This document shows, one piece after another, positions 7,025 through 14,389 of a stretch of 14,389 bases of DNA. Within the stretch, counting starts at the first letter, position 1. Every line of letters begins with the position of its first letter. A program made the position numbers and the translations under genes. Source of the DNA: Planctomycetaceae bacterium. Lineage in GTDB: Bacteria; Planctomycetota; Planctomycetia; Planctomycetales; Planctomycetaceae. The notes below the pieces were generated by a model. The model saw nothing but the letters and a program-made list of their open reading frames with translations, was not told where the DNA came from and searched no databases. Location of the stretch: NCBI GenBank assembly GCA_020426065.1, contig JAGQQT010000036.1, forward strand, positions 1-14,389, in the 5' to 3' direction.

Positions 7025-7201
7025 GGAAAAACTTTCTGGGGGGAACCCGTTCTGGTATTTCTCGTCAGAGCAATATACGATAACGGCTCAGGACCCTGTC
7101 GACCAGAGGTGGACTGGTGCAGAGCTGCACGGAGAGGCCATTCTGACAGTCGTGTTATTGATCATCGGGAGTGAAAAACCTCCACGATTTTGCCTTCCTT
7201 C
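7025..7201. other. Divergent intergenic region between yqgE and the cytochrome-like lipoprotein
   Basis: This gap must hold promoters for both neighbours, but none is convincing. On the minus strand a TATATT (7077-7072) has a TCGACA (7102-7097) upstream at a long 19-nt spacing. On the plus strand I find no good hexamer pair. GTGCAG-AG-CTGCAC at 7117-7130 is a short palindrome that could be an operator. Neither adjacent start codon has a clear ribosome site. Confidence 0.4.
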
Positions 7202-8389
7202 ATGGACATTCACAAATCACTGAACATGATGATGAAACTTGATTTTCCGTTTTTTTCAGGCCGATTTCAGTCAGCGACACTCTGGATCCTGGAATCTGTA
7301 CTCCATCCGGCTGCCCTGGTTCTGCTGGGATCAGCTTTTTTGATTTCACTTTCCGGTTGTAACGGGGGATCGAAATCGGATTCTCCCCCCGCACAGGCTA
7401 ATTCCGGAAAAGCGAACCCCTCCGAAACCTCCAGCGGGGATCAATCTGCTTCGCCATCTGAATCTGAGGGCTCCCCCAAAAAACCGGGACAAAAATACGT
7501 CGACGGAATTCCTTACGATGTCTTTTTTGATCGGCCACTCTCGGTGGCGGCGGAAAATACCAGTCCTCCTGCCATGTCGGTGACAGAAAATCCCACTCCT
7601 GGTAATACAACTCCTGACAATAAAATGGCCAGTAATAATCCTCCGGCTACCACTCCTCCTTCCCAGACGACACCACCTGCTGCAACGGGTGCTCAGTCCT
7701 GGGAAAACATCATGAAGAAAGATGCGCTGCTGGATCAGATTACCCAGTTGAGGAATACCCTCACCGCGAATGTGAACTCTGTTGGCAGTTTTAATCGGGA
7801 ACTGCTGGCCATTCAGATTGATGCCGCCACGCTGGCGGCTCTGGCTGGTGTTGCCGGTCAGATGCAGGATGATTTTACCTGGAAGCCCAAGGCGCCCGCT
7901 GTTCGAGATGCCGCTTCTGAGATTGCAGTCGCAGCGGAAACTCGCGGACGTCCTTCCTTTGAGATCGCTGAGAAAAACTTCCTCAATATCGTGGAAATTC
8001 TGAACGGTGGGACTCCGGCAGAATTACCTGAGAGTAACCCCGAAACAGTGTTCAGTGATGTAGCTGACCGCAATCTGCTGATGAAGAAAATCAAAATCCA
8101 TGCCGACTGGTCCCGGACAACGGTCAGTGATGAGGCGACCCTGAAAAGCGAAAAAGAAGAAGTCATGTCCCGGGCCGCCCTGCTGCGGTTGCTGGGAGAG
8201 GTGGTCAACCTGAATGACTATGTGTTTGCAGAAGAAAAGGATTACAAAACCTTCTGTCAGGAACTGATCGATGGGGCCAGGCAGATGTACGAAGGAGCGG
8301 AAAAAGACGATTACAATCTATATTCGACAGGCTTTGAACTGTTCAATAAAAGTTGTAATGACTGCCATCCGGTTTACCTCAATAACTGA
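7202..8389 (+). CDS. Lipoprotein with C-terminal c-type haem motif (cytochrome c'-like)
   Basis: From the ATG at 7202 the protein has 395 residues. A hydrophobic stretch ends in a lipobox LSGC, with the modified cysteine at residue 53, so it is probably lipid-anchored. Residues 54 to about 163 are Ser/Pro/Thr/Asn-rich and disordered, interrupted by a conserved-looking block YVDGIPYDVFFDRPL (99-113). From about 164 the protein is helical and ends with CNDCH (385-389) only six residues from the C-terminus. A C-terminal CxxCH on a helical domain is the arrangement of class II cytochromes c (cytochrome c'), so single-haem electron transfer or ligand binding is likely, though identity is inferred. 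The start is uncertain: an unusually long n-region and three more in-frame ATGs at 7226-7234 make a shorter form plausible. No ribosome site decides it. Confidence 0.8.
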   Translation: MDIHKSLNMMMKLDFPFFSGRFQSATLWILESVLHPAALVLLGSAFLISLSGCNGGSKSDSPPAQANSGKANPSETSSGDQSASPSESEGSPKKPGQKYVDGIPYDVFFDRPLSVAAENTSPPAMSVTENPTPGNTTPDNKMASNNPPATTPPSQTTPPAATGAQSWENIMKKDALLDQITQLRNTLTANVNSVGSFNRELLAIQIDAATLAALAGVAGQMQDDFTWKPKAPAVRDAASEIAVAAETRGRPSFEIAEKNFLNIVEILNGGTPAELPESNPETVFSDVADRNLLMKKIKIHADWSRTTVSDEATLKSEKEEVMSRAALLRLLGEVVNLNDYVFAEEKDYKTFCQELIDGARQMYEGAEKDDYNLYSTGFELFNKSCNDCHPVYLNN

Positions 8390-8441
8390 GACCCGGGTCG
8401 ACCGAAACCCGCATTCTCCTGACCGGACGAGAACTGAGCCG

Positions 8442-8466
8442 AAACTTTCCCTCCTGGGAGGGGTTT
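8442..8466 (+). terminator. Possible weak terminator between lipoprotein and EF-hand genes
   Basis: CCCTC (8449-8453), a CTGG loop and GAGGG (8458-8462) form a GC-rich stem. It is followed by only three T residues, which can also pair with AAA at 8442-8444. It may partly separate the lipoprotein gene from the EF-hand gene; read-through is possible. Confidence 0.3.
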
Positions 8467-8493
8467 GAAATGTGTTGAGACAATCCCCGTTTC

Positions 8494-8504
8494 GGAAAGG
8501 GAAG
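8494..8504 (+). promoter_or_regulatory. Ribosome binding site deciding the EF-hand protein start
   Basis: The purine run GGAAAGGGAAG sits just before the ATG at 8507. It selects this start over an in-frame TTG at 8465. Only the 8507 start puts the signal peptide at the very N-terminus. Confidence 0.65.
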
Positions 8505-8506
8505 AG

Positions 8507-9166
8507 ATGTATCGGACTTGGGTTCTTTCAGTTTTGATCTGGGGAGGAGCAATCACCGCTTCTGCATTCGGGCAGGAGAATCCTGCTCTCTTCGATGCAC
8601 TCGACAAAAATAAAGATGGCGTGGTCAAGGCTGACGAACTGGATTCCACTCAGAAGGACGACTTCGCCCGTCTCCTGCGTGTCAGTGATCTCAACAAGGA
8701 TGAGCAGATCGACCGGCAGGAATTTGCCAATGCCTTTAAGCCGGAACCGGTGGCACCCGCTCCTTTTACCCCCCAGTTTGGATTTGGCGGGAATCGCGAG
8801 CGAGGCCAGATGATGCAGAATCCCGAAGCCGTGTTTGCGATGCTGGACCGCAATCGGGATGGCAAAGTCAGTCTCTCGGAAGTGCCGGAACAGGCGCGGG
8901 ACCGGATGGAAAATCTGTTTCGTCTGGCTGTTAAACAGGAGTTGACTCAGGCCGAACTGACAGAACTCATTTCCCGATACCGACCGGGAAATCGTCTTGA
9001 GATGATGGAAGGGCCTGCTCCCAGATCTGCCGCCTGGCAAACCCTCGATCGCAATGAGGATGGCAAGATCAGCAGTATCGAAATGGAACTGGCCCCACTT
9101 CGTCTCAAAGCCCTTGACCGCAACCGGGATGGGATTTTAACCGAGCAGGAACTGAACGGAGAATGA
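8507..9166 (+). CDS. Exported EF-hand calcium-binding protein (five loops)
   Basis: The 219-aa protein has a Sec signal peptide (hydrophobic 6-20, likely cleavage after AFG at 22). Five EF-hand loops with the D-x-N/D-x-D-G pattern follow: DKNKDGVVKADE (33-44), DLNKDEQIDRQE (61-72), DRNRDGKVSLSE (114-125), DRNEDGKISSIE (181-192) and DRNRDGILTEQE (204-215). Loop 2 has Glu where the central Gly is usual. A Pro/Gly/Phe-rich linker (78-99) separates loops 1-2 from the rest. The protein should bind calcium outside the cytoplasm; many planctomycete secreted proteins carry such loops, and the target is unknown. It lies 117 nt after the haem lipoprotein on the same strand, so joint transcription is possible. 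Its stop is only 13 nt from the end of the convergent gene. Confidence 0.9.
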   Translation: MYRTWVLSVLIWGGAITASAFGQENPALFDALDKNKDGVVKADELDSTQKDDFARLLRVSDLNKDEQIDRQEFANAFKPEPVAPAPFTPQFGFGGNRERGQMMQNPEAVFAMLDRNRDGKVSLSEVPEQARDRMENLFRLAVKQELTQAELTELISRYRPGNRLEMMEGPAPRSAAWQTLDRNEDGKISSIEMELAPLRLKALDRNRDGILTEQELNGE

Positions 9167-9179
9167 TCTCCAGAGTCCG

Positions 9180-10667
9180 CTACTCGATATGGACATCAAT
9201 TTCGTTTCGTTCTCTATGCCGGGGAAGAAACGAAGGGGCAAAACAGGCGGCCAGAAACCCGAACTGCAGCATAGTTCCCATGCGTCGAAATCGTTGACTG
9301 ATCGATGTAATCCCGGCAATTTTCTGCTCGACTTTTTCTTTGAGCGGTTCTAAGTCCGCTGCAGGGAGTTGCTCGCCGTTACTTTTCCTGAGTTGAAAGT
9401 TCTGCACGTTCCGGGCGTCGATCACAATTCCCTGTTTTCGCAGGTCGATTTCGAACTGAGAGAGTTGATCAATATCCTTGGGCAACTGGTATCCCCCCAG
9501 AAATGTCCAATAGGCAATCAATAGCGCCAGACCGCATGAATAGAGAGCCATCCCGTTGCGAGGTCTCCCTTTTCGAACTTCGAAACAGGTTGTAACCGGA
9601 ATTGCCAAGGCCAGTGACCACATCACACTTTCGAAGAGCACGTCACCGGTCAGTTCCAGGTGACGATACATCAGAAACACCACCAGATACACCAGTGCTC
9701 CGGCAAAGGTGATCGCCAGCCAGTTCGCCTGACGGGTCTGCCTGCGATCCAGGGCCAGGCGGCCATAAGAATCAAACCGCAAAATGAAATTGAAGAGTGG
9801 GATCGCGATCCAGGTCATCAGCACAAACCCAAAGTAGGTCATCACCAGTGGAGTGACAACCACGCTCAACTTCCCCAACGATTCCTCGCTGGCCGACAAT
9901 AAATTGATGCCTCCCCAGGCTCCCAGAATGATAAACCAGCGGGTGCGGGGCGAGAAATTTGCCATCCAGAAAAAGAAACTGAGCATGGCCCGATAAATGA
10001 AATTGCGTGCCTTGAGAGCTTCCACAATCCCCAGTCTGGCCCAGTCCATTTCCGGATCGAGCCGGAGGGCTTCCCGAAAATGTTCGAGCGCTTTCAGATG
10101 CTGCTTTTGTTCAAGCAGGAGCCAGCCCTGGTTGGCGTGTGTCACCGGATCATCCGGGTTCCGTTTCATCGCCGCTTCAATCGCTCCGCTGGCAGCAGTT
10201 CCTTTTCGCAATCTTTTCAGTGCAATCGCCTGCAGATTGGTGGCCAGGTCATCTTCCGGATTCAGTTCCAGTGCCCGCTGAGTCGCTTCAAGCATCTTTT
10301 GCCAGTTGGAGTTTTTCTCGTGAATAAACGCTTCCTGGCAATGATAATGCTCCTCATCCGGCTCCAGCCGGATTGCTTCCTGAATCGCTGCCAGAGCGGC
10401 CTTGGTCGCCTTTTTCTCATCAAACCCCAATAGTGCTCGCGACTGGACATAATGAGAAAAGCCCGAATCAGGTGCATAGGCCAGAGCCTGTTCGGCAGCA
10501 TCCAGAGCGTCTTCATATTCTTCGAGAATGCAGAGTGCTTCTGCATGCAACCCATGTCCGATTCCGTCCTGCGGTTCTTCAGCCAGATGCAACCGGATCT
10601 CCTTGAGGGCTTCCAGCGGATTTCTCTGAGAGAGTAGTAATCGAGCCCTGACAAGATGCGAAGACAT
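9180..10667 (-). CDS. TPR protein with C-terminal multi-pass membrane domain
   Basis: The 495-aa protein has no signal peptide. Residues 1 to about 215 are TPR units (for example WLLLEQKQHLKALEHFREAL at 182-201). Hydrophobic segments at about 243-258, 268-298, 315-334, 344-361, 371-391 and perhaps 464-481 form a membrane domain. Between the last two lies a polar stretch of about 70 residues (395-463) with charged helices. The TPR part is probably cytosolic and recruits partners to the inner membrane; I do not recognise the membrane domain. The gene lies 91 nt downstream of the TPR-AAA+ ATPase on the same strand. The gap has no clear terminator, only an imperfect AGTAA-CAAA-TTACT hairpin at 10730-10743, so they may share an mRNA. 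The ribosome site is weak. Confidence 0.87.
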   Translation of the reverse strand: MSSHLVRARLLLSQRNPLEALKEIRLHLAEEPQDGIGHGLHAEALCILEEYEDALDAAEQALAYAPDSGFSHYVQSRALLGFDEKKATKAALAAIQEAIRLEPDEEHYHCQEAFIHEKNSNWQKMLEATQRALELNPEDDLATNLQAIALKRLRKGTAASGAIEAAMKRNPDDPVTHANQGWLLLEQKQHLKALEHFREALRLDPEMDWARLGIVEALKARNFIYRAMLSFFFWMANFSPRTRWFIILGAWGGINLLSASEESLGKLSVVVTPLVMTYFGFVLMTWIAIPLFNFILRFDSYGRLALDRRQTRQANWLAITFAGALVYLVVFLMYRHLELTGDVLFESVMWSLALAIPVTTCFEVRKGRPRNGMALYSCGLALLIAYWTFLGGYQLPKDIDQLSQFEIDLRKQGIVIDARNVQNFQLRKSNGEQLPAADLEPLKEKVEQKIAGITSISQRFRRMGTMLQFGFLAACFAPSFLPRHRERNEIDVHIE

Positions 10668-10758
10668 GCGTGCAAATCCAGTTTGTATTGACGAAGCGAT
10701 CAGAGAATCTTTTGAAAACAGCCTGGTCCAGTAACAAATTACTAGGGCCGCTACCTGT

Positions 10759-12105
10759 CTATTTCAGGTATTTGAGGATGTCATCGTAAACGCCTCCCTC
10801 GTTGGCGTACAAAGCGTGGTTTCTCGCAGTTGCAAACCATTCCTTGGTTGTTGGTCGATGGATCTTGGCTGCTTTTTGCAGGTCTGCCGTGCATAATGGT
10901 TCTGGAATCCCTGTTTTCAGAGCGGCCTGCAGTTTGCCTTCCACGGCTATGTCGACAATGGCTTTCAGGTCTGCACCGGAAAACCCGGCCGTCTGTTTTG
11001 CCAGCAACGCAAAATCGAGATTCTGCTGTGGCTTACCATGGCATTCAATCCGCAAAATCTCCGCTCGGGCTTCCGGATCGGGAGGGGGAACAAACAGAAT
11101 CCGGTCGAACCGACCCGGTCGCCGAAAGGCCGGATCAACATGCCAGGGAGCATTGGTAGCTGCCAGAATCAATAATCCTTCATTGTTTCCTTCCACGCCA
11201 TCCAGCTCGGAAAGAAACTGATTGATCAACTGCCGACCTGCACTGTGACGCATATCTGACCGACGGGCGCCAAGAGCGTCCACCTCATCAAAGAACATCA
11301 CGCAGGGCTGATTTCGTCGACCGGCCTGAAACAGTTCGTGCAGTTTCTTTTCACTGTTGCCGATCCACATGTCGAGCACATCGCTCAATCCGATGGAATA
11401 GAACCCCGCCCGGATTTCTCCAGCGGTTGCTCGGGCCAGATGCGTTTTTCCGCAACCGGGAGGCCCATAAAGCAGAATCCCACCCCCGATTTTTTTCCCG
11501 TACGCTTTATACATTTCCGCATTCGTCAGCGGATAAATAATCTTCAGCCGAATCTGCTCCTTGACCTCTTCCATGCCGCCGACCTGACTGAAGTCAATCT
11601 GCGGGCGTTCCATTTCGGGCAGGATATCAGATCCTTCCTGCTCGGCGTAACGCTGTTTTCCTTCGACGACCTCAGCCATCGGATCCGTTCCGGAAAAACT
11701 CGTAATCCCCAACCGGTCGGCCATCTGTTCATCAGCCACCGATTCATCCGTTTCAACCGCCAGCTTATAGAATGCGACCGCATCGCGAATCTGACCATCT
11801 TCCTCCAACAGCCGGGCATAGAGCAGGAGGGCATCAGCGGTTGCGTCTGGAGACTTGCTGACCTGCTCAAGCAACACCATGGCCTCACCGGATTTCCCCT
11901 GCTGCCAGAACGCCCGGGCCAGTCCACATTTCAAACGCATATCCTGAGGGGCAATTGCCAGAGCATCCCGGAATACCGCTTCCGCAGCGGAAAAATCGCC
12001 TCGTTTCATCAGCATGCTGGCCAGCGACCGTCTTAAAGGCACATTACGGGGAGACAGCTCAATCGCCTGTCGCAATTCCTCAATCGCCTCCTGATCAGGG
12101 TCCAT
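10759..12105 (-). CDS. TPR-AAA+ ATPase, Cdc48/p97-like
   Basis: The 448-aa cytosolic protein has three to four TPR units (about 1-120), an acidic linker, then one AAA+ module. Visible motifs are Walker A GPPGCGKT (214-221), pore loop MWIG (246-249), Walker B MFFDEVDA (270-277), sensor 1 AATN (315-318), the arginine-finger segment RRPGRFDR (328-335) and sensor-2 region GFSGADL (374-380). The MWIG loop resembles the MWFG of p97 D2, and the domain is close to Cdc48/proteasomal-type ATPases, so substrate threading or unfolding in a hexamer is likely. The TPRs take the place of the usual N domain and probably choose substrates. GGAG 7 nt upstream supports the ATG. A TAAAAT box (12129-12124) is a possible -10 without a good -35. 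It precedes the membrane TPR gene and diverges from the methyltransferase gene. Confidence 0.93.
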   Translation of the reverse strand: MDPDQEAIEELRQAIELSPRNVPLRRSLASMLMKRGDFSAAEAVFRDALAIAPQDMRLKCGLARAFWQQGKSGEAMVLLEQVSKSPDATADALLLYARLLEEDGQIRDAVAFYKLAVETDESVADEQMADRLGITSFSGTDPMAEVVEGKQRYAEQEGSDILPEMERPQIDFSQVGGMEEVKEQIRLKIIYPLTNAEMYKAYGKKIGGGILLYGPPGCGKTHLARATAGEIRAGFYSIGLSDVLDMWIGNSEKKLHELFQAGRRNQPCVMFFDEVDALGARRSDMRHSAGRQLINQFLSELDGVEGNNEGLLILAATNAPWHVDPAFRRPGRFDRILFVPPPDPEARAEILRIECHGKPQQNLDFALLAKQTAGFSGADLKAIVDIAVEGKLQAALKTGIPEPLCTADLQKAAKIHRPTTKEWFATARNHALYANEGGVYDDILKYLK

Positions 12106-12274
12106 GTTGCTACTCCAGATGCTATTTTATTGCCACAATTTCTCTCAGCACTTTCCCGCACCAGAGACGAGCCGTCAAGGGGCAGCGGAGACATTCTCTG
12201 TTTACCAGATGAATCATCGAATGCTGGTCAAGTCATCCATTTGAATTCCTCATGGAAAGATGTAGAACTTGTTC
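12106..12274. other. Divergent intergenic region between the AAA+ ATPase and methyltransferase genes
   Basis: The 169-nt gap should contain promoters for both neighbours. The only candidate is TAAAAT on the minus strand at 12129-12124. On the plus strand I see no convincing hexamer pair, and no strong ribosome site before the methyltransferase. Confidence 0.35.
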
Positions 12275-13108
12275 ATGATCAAGAAAATCTACATGAAAAT
12301 AAAAACAGAGGGACTCTCTGGACTGTTCAAGTCTGCCTGCCGTCAGCTGCTGACCCCCCGTCGATTGAAATACTTCCCGCGATGCCGTGCCTTATTTCAT
12401 TCCCGCTCCGGACTGGAAATTGGAGGACCGAGTGAAATATTCGGGAGTCAGGGAGAGATTCCCGTGTATGCAATCGCCGCCAGAATCGACAACTGCAATT
12501 TCAGTGGTCAAACAATCTGGGAAGGATCAATCAGTGAAGGGCAAACCTTTTCATTCAATTCAAATAAACAGCCAGGCCGCCAGTATCTGGTTGAGGCAGG
12601 CGACCTGCAGGGGATTGAAGATGACACGTACGACTTTGTGCTCTCCTCTCACTGCCTGGAACATCTGGCCAATCCACTGCAGGGTTTGTCGGAATGGATT
12701 CGGGTTCTCAAACCCGGAGGAACGATTGTCCTGGTAGTGCCCCATAAAGAAGGCACCTTTGACCATCGCAGACCAGTGACTACGCTCGAGCACATGATCG
12801 AGGATCTTGACAACCATGTCAGCGAGGCAGATTTGACTCATCTCGATGAAATTCTAAAACTTCACGATCTCAGCAGGGATCCCGGTGCGGGAGATTTTCA
12901 ATCCTTTCAGGAACGTTCAAAACAGAACCTGCAGAATCGATGTCTCCATCACCATGTTTTCGAGACCCGCCTGGCCGTGGAGGTGGTGAATTATATGAAA
13001 CTTCAGATTCTGACTGTTGAATTTCTGCCTCCCTATCACATTGTCGTGATTGCCAGAAAGCCCACCACCAGTCAGGTGGTAAACAATGATCAGCTTCTTG
13101 GCGAATGA
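12275..13108 (+). CDS. Class I SAM-dependent methyltransferase
   Basis: From the ATG at 12275 the protein has 277 residues. The SAM-binding motif I is LEIGGPSEIF (47-56), preceded by a basic helical segment (RRLKYFPRCRALF, 29-41). Motif II is YDFVLSSHCLEHL (119-131), followed by the family-typical LKPGGTIVLVVP (145-156) and a His-rich lid region (HLDEIL, CLHHHVFE). This is the Methyltransf_11-like group often found near glycan or lipid synthesis genes. The acceptor cannot be assigned, and no glycan cluster lies in the window. There is no signal peptide, so it is cytosolic. The start is uncertain: a TTG at 12269 and an ATG at 12293 are in frame and no ribosome site is strong. Between its stop and the end of priA lie 67 nt with no convincing terminator. 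Confidence 0.87.
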   Translation: MIKKIYMKIKTEGLSGLFKSACRQLLTPRRLKYFPRCRALFHSRSGLEIGGPSEIFGSQGEIPVYAIAARIDNCNFSGQTIWEGSISEGQTFSFNSNKQPGRQYLVEAGDLQGIEDDTYDFVLSSHCLEHLANPLQGLSEWIRVLKPGGTIVLVVPHKEGTFDHRRPVTTLEHMIEDLDNHVSEADLTHLDEILKLHDLSRDPGAGDFQSFQERSKQNLQNRCLHHHVFETRLAVEVVNYMKLQILTVEFLPPYHIVVIARKPTTSQVVNNDQLLGE

Positions 13109-13175
13109 GCGGTTCTAAGCTCTCTGTTCAATTATGGGAGAGATGGCTTCCATCATCTCATGCAGATGGCATCGA

Positions 13176-14389
13176 TCAACGCATGTGGAGCGGATCGACA
13201 TCAATTGCGTACTCGATTCCCGTCAGCTTTTCAAAAGCAGATTCACAATGCCGGACCAGTCCGGTCAGGATCTCGTGCGTGCGGCTGCTGATCAGAATCT
13301 GGTAACGGAAAAAATCTTTGTGTCGGGCCAGAGGAGCCGGGGCAGGGCCCAGAATCCGGCAGGTCAACTGCAGTTCATTCGCTGCTTCCCGCAGCAGATC
13401 TGACATCTTGACCGCTTCCGCATCCAGGATCGCTTCATCCTTGCCTCGAAGAATCAGACGCAGCAGAACCGATTGTGGTGGCATGAGGCGTTCTTCCCGA
13501 TGCGACAGCTCCTGGGTTGCAAAGCCGATGTAATCATGTTCGGCTGCGAAACGAATGGCTTCCGCATCCGGCTGCATGGTTTGCACCAGCACACGACCAC
13601 CCCGCTGGCTCCGTCCCGTTCTCCCTGCCACCTGGGAAATGAGCTGGAAGGTTCGTTCCGATGCCCGAAAGTCAACCTGATGGAGGGCGGTATCGGCATC
13701 AACTACTCCCACCAGAGTCACGTTGGGAAAATCAAGTCCTTTGGCAATCATCTGGGTTCCCAGCAGAATCCGGACATCACCGTGCCGAAAGCGTTCGAGG
13801 GCCTCATCATGACTACCATGCTTTCGCATTGAATCGCTGTCCATGCGGACCACGCTGACTCCCGGAAATTTGAGCCGAACCTCTTCTTCAAGCTTCTGGG
13901 TTCCAGATCCAAAATGTTTCAAGCCCGGTTTTTTACAGGAGGGGCACTGCGCAGGGAGAGGGCTGGAGTAATCGCAGGTATGGCAGAGGCAGAGTCGCTT
14001 GTCTTTATGCCAGGTGAGCGTGGTGGTGCAGTGTGGGCAACTCAGTTTTTCTCCACAGGCTCTGCACCACAGCACCGGGGTAAAGCCTCGCAGGTTGTAA
14101 AACAGGATCACCTGTCCATCCTGCCGCAGCGCCTGGTCAATTCCGGTTTTCAATGCCCGGCCTATGTTATGCCCATGCCGGATCAGCGGGTCATTGATCG
14201 TATCGACGATCACCACCGGAGGCATCGGCAGTTTTTCAATCCGCTCCGGCATTGAAATTAGAGTGGCCTTTCCCTGTTTGGTCTGCCACCAGGATTCCAG
14301 CATCGGTGTGGCCGAGCCGAGTACAAGTGGGACCCGATCCAGCTCCGCTCGCTTCCTTGCCACTTCCCGAGCATGATATCGCGGAACAG
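13176..14389 (-). CDS. priA: Primosomal protein N' (PriA helicase), 3' part
   Basis: The frame is open to the right edge, so the N-terminal DNA-binding domain and Walker motifs are outside. About 403 C-terminal residues are visible of roughly 730-750. PriA is a 3'-5' helicase that reloads the replisome at stalled forks. The edge begins in the conserved PRYHAREVARKRAEL segment, then LVLGSATPMLES (helicase motif III). A zinc-binding insert has four CxxC pairs (CRAC, CPHC, CHTC, CPSC). Motifs V and VI are seen as GTQMIAKGLDFPNVTLV and QVAGRTGR. The C-terminal domain runs to IDVDPLHMR. All expected cysteines are present, so the protein appears functional. A GTG at 14363 is internal, not the start. 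It converges on the methyltransferase gene. Confidence 0.97.
   Translation of the reverse strand, partial: VPRYHAREVARKRAELDRVPLVLGSATPMLESWWQTKQGKATLISMPERIEKLPMPPVVIVDTINDPLIRHGHNIGRALKTGIDQALRQDGQVILFYNLRGFTPVLWCRACGEKLSCPHCTTTLTWHKDKRLCLCHTCDYSSPLPAQCPSCKKPGLKHFGSGTQKLEEEVRLKFPGVSVVRMDSDSMRKHGSHDEALERFRHGDVRILLGTQMIAKGLDFPNVTLVGVVDADTALHQVDFRASERTFQLISQVAGRTGRSQRGGRVLVQTMQPDAEAIRFAAEHDYIGFATQELSHREERLMPPQSVLLRLILRGKDEAILDAEAVKMSDLLREAANELQLTCRILGPAPAPLARHKDFFRYQILISSRTHEILTGLVRHCESAFEKLTGIEYAIDVDPLHMR

Noticed and set aside
13109..13175. Terminator between the methyltransferase and priA
   Set aside because: Only a 5-bp GATGG/CCATC hairpin (13142-13154) without a T-tract is present, too weak to call.
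1..14389. Defence island, prophage or biosynthetic cluster
   Set aside because: No integrase, transposase, nuclease, toxin-antitoxin, phage structural or core biosynthetic genes are seen. The AAA+ protein lacks defence-system partners, and composition is uniform.

Overview
The window looks like ordinary chromosome from a planctomycete, probably of the Gimesia/Rubinisphaera type. That is an inference from gene content: a 64-aa PVC-superphylum small basic protein, a Tat-exported prenyltransferase/squalene-oxidase-repeat protein, a BNR sialidase-like protein, secreted EF-hand and TPR proteins, and a lipoprotein with a C-terminal haem motif. Base composition is moderate and even, codon use is similar throughout, and I see no mobile elements, CRISPR arrays, tRNA or rRNA. 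No intergenic stretch exceeds 300 bases.

Left part (1-3170). The 3' end of a sialidase-like gene (+) converges on a Tat-exported terpenoid-cyclase-fold gene (-) across a bidirectional terminator. That gene diverges from pyrE (+) across 139 nt in which a good sigma70-like promoter and an exact TATAAT on the other strand overlap. After pyrE comes the small basic protein (+), with inverted repeats upstream and a strong intrinsic terminator downstream.

Middle (3200-9166). A 1016-aa secreted protein with an SH3-like N-terminus and about 24 TPR units (-) lies downstream of yqgE/algH (-). Divergent from yqgE is a lipoprotein ending in a single CxxCH haem site (+), followed by a secreted five-loop EF-hand protein (+).

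Right part (9180-14389). A gene pair on the minus strand encodes a cytosolic TPR-AAA+ ATPase of the Cdc48/p97 type and, 91 nt downstream, a TPR protein with a multi-pass membrane domain. They may form one operon; this is the best candidate for an uncharacterised functional unit here. A SAM-dependent methyltransferase (+) diverges from it and converges on the 3' part of priA (-), which runs off the right edge.

Most genes are single units rather than a visible multi-gene pathway. pyrE, yqgE, priA and the small basic protein are core housekeeping genes. The others are exported or regulatory proteins whose substrates cannot be read from sequence. I found no strong evidence for a wholly new system; the findings below are ranked accordingly.
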